Notes: a model not told the origin generated them from the sequence alone. DNA of 64,000 nucleotides from Amycolatopsis mongoliensis (GCF_030285665.1 NZ_CP127295.1:186001-250000); one strand, 5' to 3'. Numbered from the stretch's first letter, positions 34,548-44,025 are shown. A program made the numbers and translations.

Positions 34548-35126
34548 GTGGCAGGGACCAAGGAACGCATCATGGCCGCCGGCGCGGAACTGTTCCGGCG
34601 CAACGGCTACAGCGGCACCGGGCTGAAGCAGATCGTCACCGAGGCGAACGCTCCCTTCGGGTCGCTCTACCACTTCTTCCCCGGCGGCAAGGAGCAGCTC
34701 GGCCAGGAGGTCATCCGCACCTCCGGGCTCGCCTACATCCAGCTCTTCGACCTCTTCATCGCGCCCGCACCCGACCTCGTCAGCGGGATCGAGGCCTTCT
34801 TCGCCGCCGGGATCGCGACGCTCGAAGCCACCGACTACGTCGAAGGCTGCCCGATCGCGACCGTCGCGCTCGAGGTCGCCAGCACCAACGAGCCGCTGCG
34901 GGAAGCCACCGCGGACGTCTTCACCGCGTGGATCGAAGCCGGGACCGAGAAGTTCGCGAAGTTCGGGCTCAGCCGGGAGGCCGCCCGGACGCTCACCATC
35001 TCCGTCGTCAACAGCCTCGAAGGCGCGTTCGTCCTCTGCCGCGCGCTCCGGGACACCGAGGCCATGGCCGTCGCGGGCGCGACCAGCGTGGACATCGCCA
35101 GGCGGCTCCAGGACGAGCAACTTTAG
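34548..35126 (+). CDS. TetR/AcrR-family regulator (LmrA/YxaF-type)
   Basis: A 192-residue repressor with HTH NGYSGTGLKQIVTEANAPFG followed by SLYHFFPGGKEQLG, close to the LmrA/YxaF subgroup that controls drug or flavonoid efflux. YVEGCPIATVALEVAST matches the C-terminal domain of that group. It starts with GTG at 34548 just after its promoter. It lies between urate oxidase and alpha-galactosidase; neither is an obvious target, so it may act only on its own promoter or at a distance. Confidence 0.88.
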   Translation: MAGTKERIMAAGAELFRRNGYSGTGLKQIVTEANAPFGSLYHFFPGGKEQLGQEVIRTSGLAYIQLFDLFIAPAPDLVSGIEAFFAAGIATLEATDYVEGCPIATVALEVASTNEPLREATADVFTAWIEAGTEKFAKFGLSREAARTLTISVVNSLEGAFVLCRALRDTEAMAVAGATSVDIARRLQDEQL

Positions 35127-35241
35127 TCGGGAATCCAACAAGAATACTCAACATGGCGCTTGACCGCGCAGCATCGGACATCGAAGCTACGCAGTGGTCT
35201 AGTCCTCCTGCCTTCAACACCGTCGTTCGGTTGGAGCCGCC

Positions 35242-36825
35242 ATGCGCCGATTCCTCGCTGTCCTCGCCACCGCCGTCGCCGCCGCCGGGCTGGTGAACCC
35301 GTCCGCGGAAGCCCTCGAAAACGGGCTCGCCCGAACACCCCCGATGGGGTGGAACACCTGGAACACCTTCGAGTGCGACATCAACGAAACCCTGGTCAAG
35401 CAGACCACCGACCTCATGGTCAGCTCCGGGATGCGCGACCGCGGCTACACCTACGTCAACCTCGACGACTGCTGGATGACGCACAGCCGCGACGCCGCCG
35501 GCAACCTCGTCGCCGACCCCGCGAAGTTCCCCAGCGGCCTCAAGGCCCTCGGTGACTACATCCACGCGCACGGGATGAAGTTCGGCATCTACGAGAGCGC
35601 CGGCACCGAAACCTGCCAGCACTACCCCGGCAGCCTCGGCCACGAGCAGACCGACGCGAACAGCTTCGCGAGCTGGGGGGTCGACTACCTCAAGTACGAC
35701 AACTGCGGCAGCCCCGCCGGCGAAACCCAGCAGGACTACGTCCGCCGCTACTCCGCCATGCGCGACGCGCTGAAGGCCACCGGCCGCCCGATCGCCTACA
35801 GCATCTGCGAGTGGGGCAACTTCTCCCCCTCGACCTGGGCCCCCGACGTCGGCAACCTGTGGCGCACCACCGGGGACATCACCAACAACTGGGGCAGCAT
35901 CGACTCGATCTACCACCAGAACGTCGGACTCGCGTCCGCCGCGAAGCCCGGTGCCTGGAACGACCCCGACATGCTCGAGGTCGGCGACGGCATGGACTTC
36001 CAGGAGGACCGCGCCCACTTCACGCTCTGGGCCGCGATGGCCGCGCCCCTGATCGCGGGCGCCGACCTGCGCTCCGCCAGCGTCGCCACCTTCTCGACCT
36101 ACCTCAACGGCGACGTCATCGCCGTCGACCAGGACCCGCTCGGCAAGCAGGCCACGCGGATCTCGTCGAGCGGCGGCCTGGATGTCTTGGCGAAGCCGCT
36201 CCAGGGCGGGGACGTCGCCGTCGTGCTGTTCAACGAGAACGGCACCACGAAGACCGTCTCGACGACGGCCGCCGCGGCCGGGCTGCCCGCCGCGTCGAAC
36301 TACCGGCTGACCAACCTCTGGTCCAAGGAGCTGACCACGAGCACCGGCACGATCAGCGCGAACGTCCCGTCGCACAGCACGGTCGTCTACCGCGTCAAGG
36401 CCAACGCGAGCGGCAGCAGCATCGACACCGCCCACCCGCTGCCGGGTGCGTCGTCGTCACGCTGCATCGACATCAACGGCAACGTCACCACGCCCGGCAC
36501 CAAGGTCGACATCTGGGACTGCGACGGCGGCCCGAACCAGTCCTGGACGTTCACCAGCGCCGGCGAACTCAAAGCCGCCAACGGCCTCTGCCTCGACGCC
36601 AACGAGGGCGGCACCACCGCAGGCACCCAGCTCATCGCCTGGACCTGTCACGGCGGCGCGAACCAGAAGTTCAAGCTCAACCCGGACGGCTCGATCACCG
36701 GCACGCAGACCGGCCTGTGCGTCGACGTCACCGGCGGCGACAAGCCCGCCGGCAACGTCAACGGCGTCCAGCTCGAGCTCTGGGGCTGCAACGACGACGC
36801 CAACCAGAACTGGCAGCTCAGGTAG
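35242..36825 (+). CDS. Secreted GH27 alpha-galactosidase with ricin-type lectin domain
   Basis: A 527-residue exported enzyme. A signal peptide (residues 1-24, ending AEA) is followed by the GH27 barrel: RTPPMGWNTWNTFEC, the nucleophile Asp in DYLKYDNCG (near residue 153), probable acid/base Asp in WRTTGDITNNW (near 212) and WNDPDMLEVG. A beta-sandwich follows, then from about residue 400 a ricin-B/CBM13 trefoil with GPNQSW, GANQKF and DANQNW repeats for carbohydrate binding. It releases terminal alpha-galactose from plant oligosaccharides. It interrupts the purine region and appears unrelated to it. Confidence 0.95.
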   Translation: MRRFLAVLATAVAAAGLVNPSAEALENGLARTPPMGWNTWNTFECDINETLVKQTTDLMVSSGMRDRGYTYVNLDDCWMTHSRDAAGNLVADPAKFPSGLKALGDYIHAHGMKFGIYESAGTETCQHYPGSLGHEQTDANSFASWGVDYLKYDNCGSPAGETQQDYVRRYSAMRDALKATGRPIAYSICEWGNFSPSTWAPDVGNLWRTTGDITNNWGSIDSIYHQNVGLASAAKPGAWNDPDMLEVGDGMDFQEDRAHFTLWAAMAAPLIAGADLRSASVATFSTYLNGDVIAVDQDPLGKQATRISSSGGLDVLAKPLQGGDVAVVLFNENGTTKTVSTTAAAAGLPAASNYRLTNLWSKELTTSTGTISANVPSHSTVVYRVKANASGSSIDTAHPLPGASSSRCIDINGNVTTPGTKVDIWDCDGGPNQSWTFTSAGELKAANGLCLDANEGGTTAGTQLIAWTCHGGANQKFKLNPDGSITGTQTGLCVDVTGGDKPAGNVNGVQLELWGCNDDANQNWQLR

Positions 36826-36826
36826 C

Positions 36827-39082
36827 TCAGGTGTCCGTGAGGTGCTCCGGCCGCACCGGGACGCGCGTGAGCGCGAGCCCGGTCGCGGCCCGGATCGCGG
36901 CCACGATCGCCGGGGTCGACGAGATCGTCGGGGGCTCGCCGACCCCGCGCAGGCCGTACGGCGCGTGCGGGTCCGGGCGTTCCAGGACGTCGATGCTCAT
37001 CGGCGGCATGTCCAGGACCGTCGGGATCAGGTAGTCGGTGAAGGAGGGGTTCCGGATCTTCCCGCCGGAGGTCTGGATCTCCTCCATCACCGCCAGCCCG
37101 AGGCCCTGCGCCGAACCACCCTGGATCTGGCCCAGCACGGCCTGGGGGTTCAGCGCCTTGCCGACGTCCTGGGCGCAGTCCAGTGCGACCACCTTGACCA
37201 ATCCCAGCTCGGTGTCGACGTCGACGACTGCCCGGTGCGCGGCGAACGCGTACTGCACGTGGGCGGTGCCCTGGCCGGTTTCCGGATCCAGTGCGGAAGT
37301 GGGCCGGTGCCGCCACTCCACGGTTTCGTCGTAGACGTCGTCACCGAGGACGTCCACCAGGTCGGCGAGCACCTGGCCGTCGGCCGCGACGAGCTTGCCG
37401 CCCTCGACGCGCACCTTCCGGTCGAACCGGGAAAGCAGCCGCGCCCGCACCGCCACGCAGGCGGCTTGCACGGCGCCGCCGGTGACGTAGGTCTGGCGCG
37501 ACGCCGACGTCGAGCCGCCGTTGCCGATCGAGGTGTCCATCGGCAGGATCGTCACCTGCTCGACGCCCAGCTCGGTCCGCACGATCTGCTGCATGATCGT
37601 CACCAGGCCCTGGCCGACCTCGCAGGCCGCGGTGTGCACCGTGGCCGCCGGCTCGCCGCCGACCAGCTGCAGGCGCACCCTCGCCGTCGAGTAGTCGTCG
37701 AAGCCTTCGGAGAAGCAGACGTTCTTGATGCCCACGGCGTACCCGACCCCGCGGACGACGCCTTCGCCGTGCGTCGTGTTCGAGACGCCGCCCGGCATGT
37801 GCCGCAGGTCGAACGGCCGCTCCGGCGGCATCGGCTTGTCCCGGACCAGCCCCAGCAGCTCCGCGACGGGCGCGGCGGAGTCGACGACCTGCCCGGTCGG
37901 CATCAGGTCGCCCTCGGTCATCGCGTTGCGGACGCGGATCTCGACCGGGTCCAAGCCGCAGGCGGCAGCGAGCTTGTCCATCTGCGACTCGTAGCCGAAC
38001 GCCGCCTGCACCGCGCCGAAGCCGCGCATCGCGCCGCACGGCGGGTTGTTCGTGTAGGTGCCCCAGCAGTCGACCGACACACTGTCCACTGTGTACGGCC
38101 CGACGCCGAGCGTCGCGGCGTTCGCCACCACGGCACCCGTCGAGGACGCGTACGCTCCGCCGTCGAGGTACAAGCGCGTGCGCACGTACACGAGCCGGCC
38201 GTCGCGAGTGGCGCCGTGCTCGTAGTACATCTTCGCCGGGTGCCGGTGGACGTGGCCGTAGAAGGACTCTTCGCGGTTGTAGACCATCTTCACCGGCTTG
38301 CCGGTGTGCAGCGCGAGGAGGCACGCGTGCACCTGCATCGACAGGTCCTCGCGCCCGCCGAACGCTCCCCCGACGCCGCCGAGGGTCAGCCGCACCTTCT
38401 CGGCCGGCAGGCCCAGCGCGGCGACGATCTGCTGCTGGTCGACGTGCAGCCACTGAGTCGCGACGTACAGGTCGACGCCGCCTTCGGTGTCCGGCACGGC
38501 GAGCCCCGACTCCGGCCCGAGGAACGCCTGGTCCTGCATGCCGACCTCGTAAACGTCCGAGACGACGACGTCGGCCGAGACGTCCTGAGGACCGCGGCGG
38601 ATCTTCACGTGCCGGACGACGTTGCCACCGTCGTGCAGCGAAGCACCTTCGCCCGCGACGGCTGCTTCGGAGTCCGTCACCGGAGAAAGCTCTTCGTAGG
38701 TGACGGTGATCCGCTTCATCGCGCGGCGCGCGGTCTCCGGGTGGTCGGCGGCGACCAGCGCCACCGGCTCGCCTTGGTACCGCACGACTTCGGAGGCGAG
38801 CACCGGCTGGTCGGAGTGCTCCAGGCCGTAGCGGTTGACGCCGGGGACGTCCTCGTGCGTCAGCACCGCATAGACGCCGGGCACTTTCAAGGCTTCGGTG
38901 ATGTCGATCGCCGTGATCCGCGCGTACGGGTGCGGGCTGCGCAGGGTCACGCCCCACACCATGTCCTCGTGCCACAGGTCCGAGGAGTACGCGAACTCGC
39001 CGCGGACCTTCACGATGCCGTCCGGGCGCTGCGGCGACGTGCCGACGCCGCCGCCCGTCCGGGTGCCGACGGTGGTGGTCAT
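36827..39082 (-). CDS. Xanthine dehydrogenase, molybdopterin-binding subunit
   Basis: The 751-residue large subunit of a three-subunit xanthine dehydrogenase that oxidises hypoxanthine and xanthine to urate. RPDGIVKVRGEFAYSSDL marks the N-terminal domain; GGVGGAFGGRED and AMRGFGAVQAAFGYE contact the molybdopterin; GVGEPPTISSTPAIV carries the catalytic Glu near the C-terminus. Length and motifs fit bacterial XdhB/PucD-like proteins. The ATG at 39082 overlaps the amidohydrolase stop. Its own stop is one base from the alpha-galactosidase stop on the other strand. The XdhC insertion chaperone is not in the window. Confidence 0.93.
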   Translation of the reverse strand: MTTTVGTRTGGGVGTSPQRPDGIVKVRGEFAYSSDLWHEDMVWGVTLRSPHPYARITAIDITEALKVPGVYAVLTHEDVPGVNRYGLEHSDQPVLASEVVRYQGEPVALVAADHPETARRAMKRITVTYEELSPVTDSEAAVAGEGASLHDGGNVVRHVKIRRGPQDVSADVVVSDVYEVGMQDQAFLGPESGLAVPDTEGGVDLYVATQWLHVDQQQIVAALGLPAEKVRLTLGGVGGAFGGREDLSMQVHACLLALHTGKPVKMVYNREESFYGHVHRHPAKMYYEHGATRDGRLVYVRTRLYLDGGAYASSTGAVVANAATLGVGPYTVDSVSVDCWGTYTNNPPCGAMRGFGAVQAAFGYESQMDKLAAACGLDPVEIRVRNAMTEGDLMPTGQVVDSAAPVAELLGLVRDKPMPPERPFDLRHMPGGVSNTTHGEGVVRGVGYAVGIKNVCFSEGFDDYSTARVRLQLVGGEPAATVHTAACEVGQGLVTIMQQIVRTELGVEQVTILPMDTSIGNGGSTSASRQTYVTGGAVQAACVAVRARLLSRFDRKVRVEGGKLVAADGQVLADLVDVLGDDVYDETVEWRHRPTSALDPETGQGTAHVQYAFAAHRAVVDVDTELGLVKVVALDCAQDVGKALNPQAVLGQIQGGSAQGLGLAVMEEIQTSGGKIRNPSFTDYLIPTVLDMPPMSIDVLERPDPHAPYGLRGVGEPPTISSTPAIVAAIRAATGLALTRVPVRPEHLTDT

Positions 39083-40419
39083 CGGGCCTCCCTCAGCCGG
39101 GCGCTCGCCGCGGACAGCTCGCCGGCGATCTCGGACTCGTCCGCCTCGCGCAGCGTGCCGTCCTCGACGACGGCCTTGCCGCCGACGAACAGCCGGCGCA
39201 CCGGCGGCGTCGTGCCCAGCACCAGCGCCGCGACCGGGTCGGTGATGCCGGCGTAGTTCAGGCCGGACAGGTCCCAGACGGCGAGGTCGGCGAGCTTTCC
39301 GGGCTCGATCGACCCCAGGTCGTCCGCGCGGCCGAGGCAGCGCGCGCCCCCCATCGTGCCCATCCACAACGCTTCCCGCGTGGTCAGCCCGCGCGGGCCG
39401 CCGCGCTGGCGGGCCTGCAGCAACGCCTGGTGCAGCTCTTCGCCGAGGCCGCCGGACTCGTTGGACGCGGCCCCGTCGGCGCCGAGCCCGACCGGGACAC
39501 CCGCGTCGAGCAGGTCGCGGACCGGGGCGATGCCCGCGCCGATCCGGCCGTTGGACGTCGGGCAGTGCGCCGAACCGGTGCCGGTCGCGCCGAAGCGGCG
39601 GATGGCGTCGGGCGCGAGGTGGATGGTGTGCGCGAGCCAGACGTCGTCGGCGAGCCAGCCGAGCTTGTCGGCGTACTCGGCGGGCGTGCAGCCCACCTCG
39701 GCGAGGCACTGCTGCTCCTCGTCGAGGGTCTCGGCGAGGTGGGTGTGCAGGCGGACGCCCGTGCGGCGGGCCAGCTCGGCCGCGCCGGACATCAGGCGTT
39801 CGGTGACCGAGAACGGCGAGCACGGGCCGACGGCGATCTGCAGGTGCGCCCCGGCCGAGTCGTCGTGGAAGCGGCCGATCGCGGCTTCGGTGCCGGTCAG
39901 CGCCTCCTCGGTCGACTCGACGAGGTTGTCCGGCGGCAGGCCGCCGTCGGACTCGCCGCGGTCCATCGACCCGCGCACGACGTGCAGCCGGACGCCGATC
40001 CGCTGGCGGGCCGCGGCCAGCGCCGCGACCTGGTCGCCGCCGTCGCGCGGGAAGACGTAGTGGTGGTCGGCGACGGTCGTGCAGCCGGTCAGCGCCAGCC
40101 GGGCCATCCCGGCCGTGCCCGCGGCGTGCGTGATCTCCGCGTCGAGCCGGCCCCAGACCGGGTAGAGCGCGACCAGCCACTCGAAGAGCGTGTGGTCGGC
40201 GGCCATCCCGCGGGTGGCCCACTGGTAGAGGTGGTGGTGGGTGTTGATCAGGCCGGGCGTGACCAGGCAGCCCGACGCGTCGACGCGCTCGTCGAACTCG
40301 CCCGTGTAGACGCCTTCGCCGACCTCGGCGATGCGGTCGTTCTCGACGACGACGTGCCCGCTGGCGTACTCCTCGCCGCTGACGGTGGCGATCGCCCCGC
40401 CGGTGATGAGCGTCCTCAC
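39079..40419 (-). CDS. 8-oxoguanine deaminase-like amidohydrolase
   Basis: A 446-residue member of the aminohydrolase branch (guanine/8-oxoguanine/chloroatrazine deaminases). TPGLINTHHHLYQWATRG is the N-terminal metal motif typical of 8-oxoguanine deaminases; HTHLAETLDE and GLGADGAASNESG supply further ligands. 8-oxoguanine deamination gives urate directly, and guanine deamination gives xanthine, so either activity fits the operon. It lies between the iron-sulfur and molybdenum subunits of xanthine dehydrogenase with four-base overlaps on both sides, so it is made together with them. GTG start at 40419. Confidence 0.85.
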   Translation of the reverse strand: MRTLITGGAIATVSGEEYASGHVVVENDRIAEVGEGVYTGEFDERVDASGCLVTPGLINTHHHLYQWATRGMAADHTLFEWLVALYPVWGRLDAEITHAAGTAGMARLALTGCTTVADHHYVFPRDGGDQVAALAAARQRIGVRLHVVRGSMDRGESDGGLPPDNLVESTEEALTGTEAAIGRFHDDSAGAHLQIAVGPCSPFSVTERLMSGAAELARRTGVRLHTHLAETLDEEQQCLAEVGCTPAEYADKLGWLADDVWLAHTIHLAPDAIRRFGATGTGSAHCPTSNGRIGAGIAPVRDLLDAGVPVGLGADGAASNESGGLGEELHQALLQARQRGGPRGLTTREALWMGTMGGARCLGRADDLGSIEPGKLADLAVWDLSGLNYAGITDPVAALVLGTTPPVRRLFVGGKAVVEDGTLREADESEIAGELSAASARLREAR

Positions 40420-40883
40420 GCGACACCACCCTTCGCGACCGCGCGCACCGCGTCGAGGATCTTCTCGTAGCCGGTGCAGCGGCACAGGTTCCCGGCGAGT
40501 GCTTCGCGGATCTCCTCGTCGCTCGGATCGGGTACGCGGTTCAGCAGGTCGTGCGCGGCGACGACCAGGCCCGGCGTGCAGAAGCCGCACTGCACCGCGC
40601 CCGCGTCCACAAAGGACTGCTGGAGCGGGTCGAGCGTGTCGCCGTCGGCCAGGCCCTCGACCGTGCGCACTGTCCGGCCCTCGGCCTGCCCGGCCGCGAC
40701 CAGGCAGGCGCACACCGGGACGTCGTCGAGGTAGACCGTGCAGGAGCCGCATTCCCCCTGCTCACAGGCGTTCTTCGAACCGGGGAGGCCGAGGCGCTCC
40801 CGCAGTACGTAGAGCAGGCTCTCGCCCTCCCAGACGTCGTCGGCCTGCCGCTGCTCGCCGTTGATCGTGACATTCAGGCGCAT
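40416..40883 (-). CDS. Xanthine dehydrogenase, 2Fe-2S subunit
   Basis: A 155-residue iron-sulfur protein with a plant-ferredoxin-like N-terminal cluster motif (CEQGECGSCTVYLDD, plus a later Cys in VCACLVA) and a C-terminal helical cluster domain (CGFCTPGLVVAAHDLL and LCRCTGYEKI). It passes electrons from molybdopterin to the FAD subunit. The ATG at 40883 overlaps the stop of the FAD subunit gene by 10 bases and its stop overlaps the deaminase GTG. Confidence 0.96.
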   Translation of the reverse strand: MRLNVTINGEQRQADDVWEGESLLYVLRERLGLPGSKNACEQGECGSCTVYLDDVPVCACLVAAGQAEGRTVRTVEGLADGDTLDPLQQSFVDAGAVQCGFCTPGLVVAAHDLLNRVPDPSDEEIREALAGNLCRCTGYEKILDAVRAVAKGGVA

Positions 40884-41737
40884 GCCCGCTCCCCCGTCCG
40901 GTGTTCGTCCCAGGCCCACGTCAACGTACGCCGTGCGAGCACCGACAGCGCGTGCTTGCGGTACGCGGCGCTGCCGCGGACGTCGTCGATCGGCGACGTC
41001 GCTTCGGCCACCAGCTCGCCGAAGCGGCGCTTCAGGGAGTCCGGCACCGCGTCCGGCGAGCCCCACGGCAGTTCGGCGGCCAGGAACTCTTCGGCGGCGC
41101 GAGCGCGGCGCGGGGTCGGCGCGGCGGACCCGATCGCGGCGCCCGCCCGGCCGTCGCGCAGGGCCAGTGCGAAGGAGCAGACCGCGATGACCATCGCGTT
41201 GCGCGTGCCGACCTTGGCGAACTGCTGCGGCCCGGCGTGCGCGGGCAGGTGGACGGCGGTGATCAGCTCGTCCGGGTCGAGCGCGTGCCGTTTCACGCCG
41301 ACGTAGAACTCCTCCGCGCGGAGGATCCGGGTCCCCCGGACGGAGGCCACCTCGATCCGCGCGTCCAGGGCGAGCAGCACCGGGTGCGTGTCGCCGGCCG
41401 GGGACGCGGCGCCGAGGTTGCCGCCGACCGTGCCGCGGTTGCGGATCTGGGGCGACCCGACCGTGCGCGAGGCCATGGCCAGCGCCGGGACGGATTCACC
41501 CAGATCGGCGATGACGCGGGTGTAGGGGACGCCGGCGCCGAGCCGGACGGTGCCGTCCGATGTGGACCACTCCGTCAGCTCGGGGACCGTGGTCAGGTCG
41601 AGCAGGGCTTCGGGACGCCGGTGGTCGAAGTTCAGCTCGACCATGACGTCGGTGCCGCCGGCGATCGGCACGGCGCCGGGCCGTTCGGCCTTGAGGGCCA
41701 GGGCCTCGGCGAGCGTCGCGGGACGCAGGAACTCCAC
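40874..41737 (-). CDS. Xanthine dehydrogenase, FAD-binding subunit
   Basis: A 287-residue flavoprotein subunit. VPIAGGTDVMVELN and IRNRGTVGGNLGAASPAGDTHP are the two FAD-contact blocks of the CO dehydrogenase/xanthine dehydrogenase medium subunit; the C-terminal domain follows from about residue 180. The GTG at 41737 has GAAGGAG seven bases upstream. It is the first gene of the operon FAD-FeS-deaminase-Mo and is divergent from the PucR-type regulator. Confidence 0.95.
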   Translation of the reverse strand: MEFLRPATLAEALALKAERPGAVPIAGGTDVMVELNFDHRRPEALLDLTTVPELTEWSTSDGTVRLGAGVPYTRVIADLGESVPALAMASRTVGSPQIRNRGTVGGNLGAASPAGDTHPVLLALDARIEVASVRGTRILRAEEFYVGVKRHALDPDELITAVHLPAHAGPQQFAKVGTRNAMVIAVCSFALALRDGRAGAAIGSAAPTPRRARAAEEFLAAELPWGSPDAVPDSLKRRFGELVAEATSPIDDVRGSAAYRKHALSVLARRTLTWAWDEHRTGERACA

Positions 41738-41824
41738 TCTCGCTCCTTCGTGACGGCGCCCTTCGTGAGGGCGATAGACCAGTAGACGCCGAAGGGACCA
41801 CGGGCGGCAACGGCACCGAGCATG

Positions 41825-41854
41825 AAACGCACAGGAGCGAAACCCCGCGCGTTT
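41825..41854. promoter_or_regulatory. Candidate operator between xdh and pucR-type gene
   Basis: AAACGC (41825-41830) and GCGTTT (41849-41854) form an inverted repeat with an 18-base centre in the 136-base divergent region. A PucR-type activator could act here; the Bacillus PucR box is not recognised. Confidence 0.25.
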
Positions 41855-41873
41855 GTGCTTTCCTACAAGCCTG

Positions 41874-43205
41874 ATGACGACCGTGAAAACTCTGCTGGGC
41901 CTGCCGGGGCTGCGGCTGCGCCCACGGGCCGGAGCCGACCTGCTCGACCGGCCCGTGACCCGCATCTACGTCACGGAACTGCCCGATCCCGGACGGTACC
42001 TGTCGGCCGGTGAGCTGGTGCTGTCCGGCCTGCTCTGGTGGCGGCGCCCGGGCGACGCCGAGCCGTTCGTGGCCGCGCTGGCCCGGGCGGGCGCGGCGGC
42101 GCTGGCCGCCTCCGGCGCCGACTCCGGCGACATCCCCGGCGACGTCGTCGAGGCCTGCGAGCGGCACCGGATGCCGCTCCTGGAAGTGCCCGCCGACCTG
42201 TCGTTCTCGGTGATCACCGAGCAGGTGGTGCTGGCGCTCGCGGCTGCCTCCGAGAGCGCGCGCAAACGTTTGCAGGCCGCCGCGGACGCGCCCGTGGAGA
42301 CGTTGCTGGAGAGCGCGTCGGCGGAGCTCGGGCTGCCGTGCTGGGTGCTGTCGGGCCTCGGCCGGGTGGTCGCCGGGGCTTCCCCGCTGCCGGTGCCGGC
42401 GGCGGAGGTCGTCCGCCGGTACGCGGCCAAGGAGTCCGGGCCACTGACGGTGGTCCCGGTCGAAGGACGGCACGCCGTGCCGTGGCTGGTCGCCGCCGGC
42501 GGCCCGCTGAGCACGGCGCAGGCGGAGCTGGCCGAAGAGCTCGCCGGACTCGTGGGAGTCACGCGGGCGCGGGCGGCCGCCCCCGAGGCCGAGGTGCCCG
42601 GCGAGGCGCGCGTCGTCGCGTTGCGGACCGAAGGCAGCGACGAGAGCCGGGACGTCCTGCGCGAGCTGCTGCCGGACGGGCGTCTGCTCGAGTCCGTCGG
42701 CGACACGTCGTACGCGGCGACCGCCCTGGTGCCGTCCACCACCGAGCTGTCCACTGTGGAGCCGCTGCTCCGCGCGTCGCGGATCCTCTGCGGTGTCGGC
42801 GATCCCGCGCCCCGCGACGAGGCGCGGGACGTCGCGGCGTACGCGCTCGCGGTGGCGGCCCGGCGCCCGGGCCGCGTCTCGGTGGTCCCGGCCGGCGAGG
42901 TGGACGTGCACCGGCTGCTGGTGGCCGGCGCCCCGGACGGGCTGCGCGCCGCGCTGCGCCGCCGGGTGCTCGGGCCGCTGCTCGAGTACGACGCCGAGCA
43001 GCACACGGACCTCGTGCACACGGTGCGGGTGTTCCTGGAGTGCTCGGGGTCGCCGACCCGGGCGGCGAAGGCGCTGCACGTCCACGTCAACACGCTGCGC
43101 TACCGCATCGGCCGGGCGGGCGAGCTGCTCGGCGCGGACCTGACGGAGTTCACCGACCAGCTCGACGTCTACCTCGCCTTGCGCGCCGGGGACCAGGCAG
43201 GATGA
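41874..43205 (+). CDS. PucR-family regulator of purine catabolism
   Basis: A 443-residue regulator. The N-terminal PucR domain (about 1-120, starting MTTVKTLLGLPGLRL) is followed by a GAF-like/GGDEF-like middle and a C-terminal HTH: FLECSGSPTRAAKALHVHVNTLRYRIGRAGELLG. This layout is that of PucR/CdaR activators. Its divergent position next to the xanthine dehydrogenase operon makes that operon its probable target. The ATG at 41874 lies near a TACAAG -10-like sequence, so the transcript may be leaderless. The marR gene overlaps its stop. Confidence 0.92.
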   Translation: MTTVKTLLGLPGLRLRPRAGADLLDRPVTRIYVTELPDPGRYLSAGELVLSGLLWWRRPGDAEPFVAALARAGAAALAASGADSGDIPGDVVEACERHRMPLLEVPADLSFSVITEQVVLALAAASESARKRLQAAADAPVETLLESASAELGLPCWVLSGLGRVVAGASPLPVPAAEVVRRYAAKESGPLTVVPVEGRHAVPWLVAAGGPLSTAQAELAEELAGLVGVTRARAAAPEAEVPGEARVVALRTEGSDESRDVLRELLPDGRLLESVGDTSYAATALVPSTTELSTVEPLLRASRILCGVGDPAPRDEARDVAAYALAVAARRPGRVSVVPAGEVDVHRLLVAGAPDGLRAALRRRVLGPLLEYDAEQHTDLVHTVRVFLECSGSPTRAAKALHVHVNTLRYRIGRAGELLGADLTEFTDQLDVYLALRAGDQAG

Positions 43206-43702
43206 TGGGCGGCGTGGAACCCGAAATCACTTCGGCCCGGCAGGCGGGGCACGACCCGCGCGTGCTGGCCTTCGGGCGGCTGCAGGGCGCGGCGAACCGG
43301 CTCGAGTACCTGCTCGGGCGGGCGCTGGAACGCGAATGCGGGGTCACGCACCTGATGTACGAGGTGCTGCTGATCGTCGGCCGCGCGGGTGCGGACGGGT
43401 TGACCATGCGCTCGATCGCGCAGGAGCAGGTGCTCACGACCGGCGGGGCGACCCGGCTGGTCGACCGGATGGAATCGCTGGGCCTGGTGACGCGGACGGC
43501 GTCCCCGCGCGACCGGCGCGTCCAGCTCGTGCGGCTGACTTCGCTGGGCGAAGAGACCACGGTGCGGGCGAGCCGGCTGCACGTGGAGAACATCGAGCAG
43601 TTCTTCTTCCGGCCGTTGCCGCCCGAGCACCACGAGCGGTTCGCCGAGGACCTGCGGACGTTGAGCCACTTCGCGCGGGACGCTCTCCCGCGGCTGCGTT
43701 AA
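43202..43702 (+). CDS. MarR-family regulator
   Basis: A 166-residue winged-helix regulator. YEVLLIVGRAGADGLTMRSIAQE and GGATRLVDRMESLGLVTR contain the HTH, and SPRDRRVQLVRLT the wing. It overlaps the PucR gene stop (ATGA), so the two regulators are coupled. Start choice is uncertain: ATG at 43202, ATG at 43205 or GTG at 43214. Its stop overlaps that of the convergent DoxX-like gene by four bases (TTAA). The ligand is unknown. Confidence 0.85.
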   Translation: MMGGVEPEITSARQAGHDPRVLAFGRLQGAANRLEYLLGRALERECGVTHLMYEVLLIVGRAGADGLTMRSIAQEQVLTTGGATRLVDRMESLGLVTRTASPRDRRVQLVRLTSLGEETTVRASRLHVENIEQFFFRPLPPEHHERFAEDLRTLSHFARDALPRLR

Positions 43703-44025
43703 AGCAGCGTCGCCGCGGCCAGCCCGAGGAAGAGCAGCGGAGCGGCGCCGGTGGCGAACTTGCGGGCTTTCAGGTGCGCGACGATCGCGCCCACGTAGAA
43801 CAGGACCAGGCCGATCCCGGCGGCGACCCCCAGGACGGGCACGCCGAGCAAGCCCAGTGTGAGGCCCGCCGCGCCGGCGAGCTTGAGGGTGCCGAGCAGG
43901 GGCAGCCAGCTCGGCGGGACGTCGACGGCTTTCGAGGTGGCCAGGACGAACGGCGCCTTGACCAGGTCGGCGATGCCGATTCCGGCGTTCAGGACGATCA
44001 CGGTGAGGACGACGGCGGTGTGCAT
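43699..44025 (-). CDS. DoxX-like membrane protein
   Basis: A 108-residue protein with four hydrophobic helices, about residues 4-20, 42-62, 65-82 and 92-108, and the pattern LPLLGTLKLAGAAGLTLGL of DoxX-like/DUF4267-type proteins. The role is unclear; some members support oxidative-stress proteins. It faces the MarR gene and is divergent from the DUF2786 gene. Confidence 0.75.
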   Translation of the reverse strand: MHTAVVLTVIVLNAGIGIADLVKAPFVLATSKAVDVPPSWLPLLGTLKLAGAAGLTLGLLGVPVLGVAAGIGLVLFYVGAIVAHLKARKFATGAAPLLFLGLAAATLL

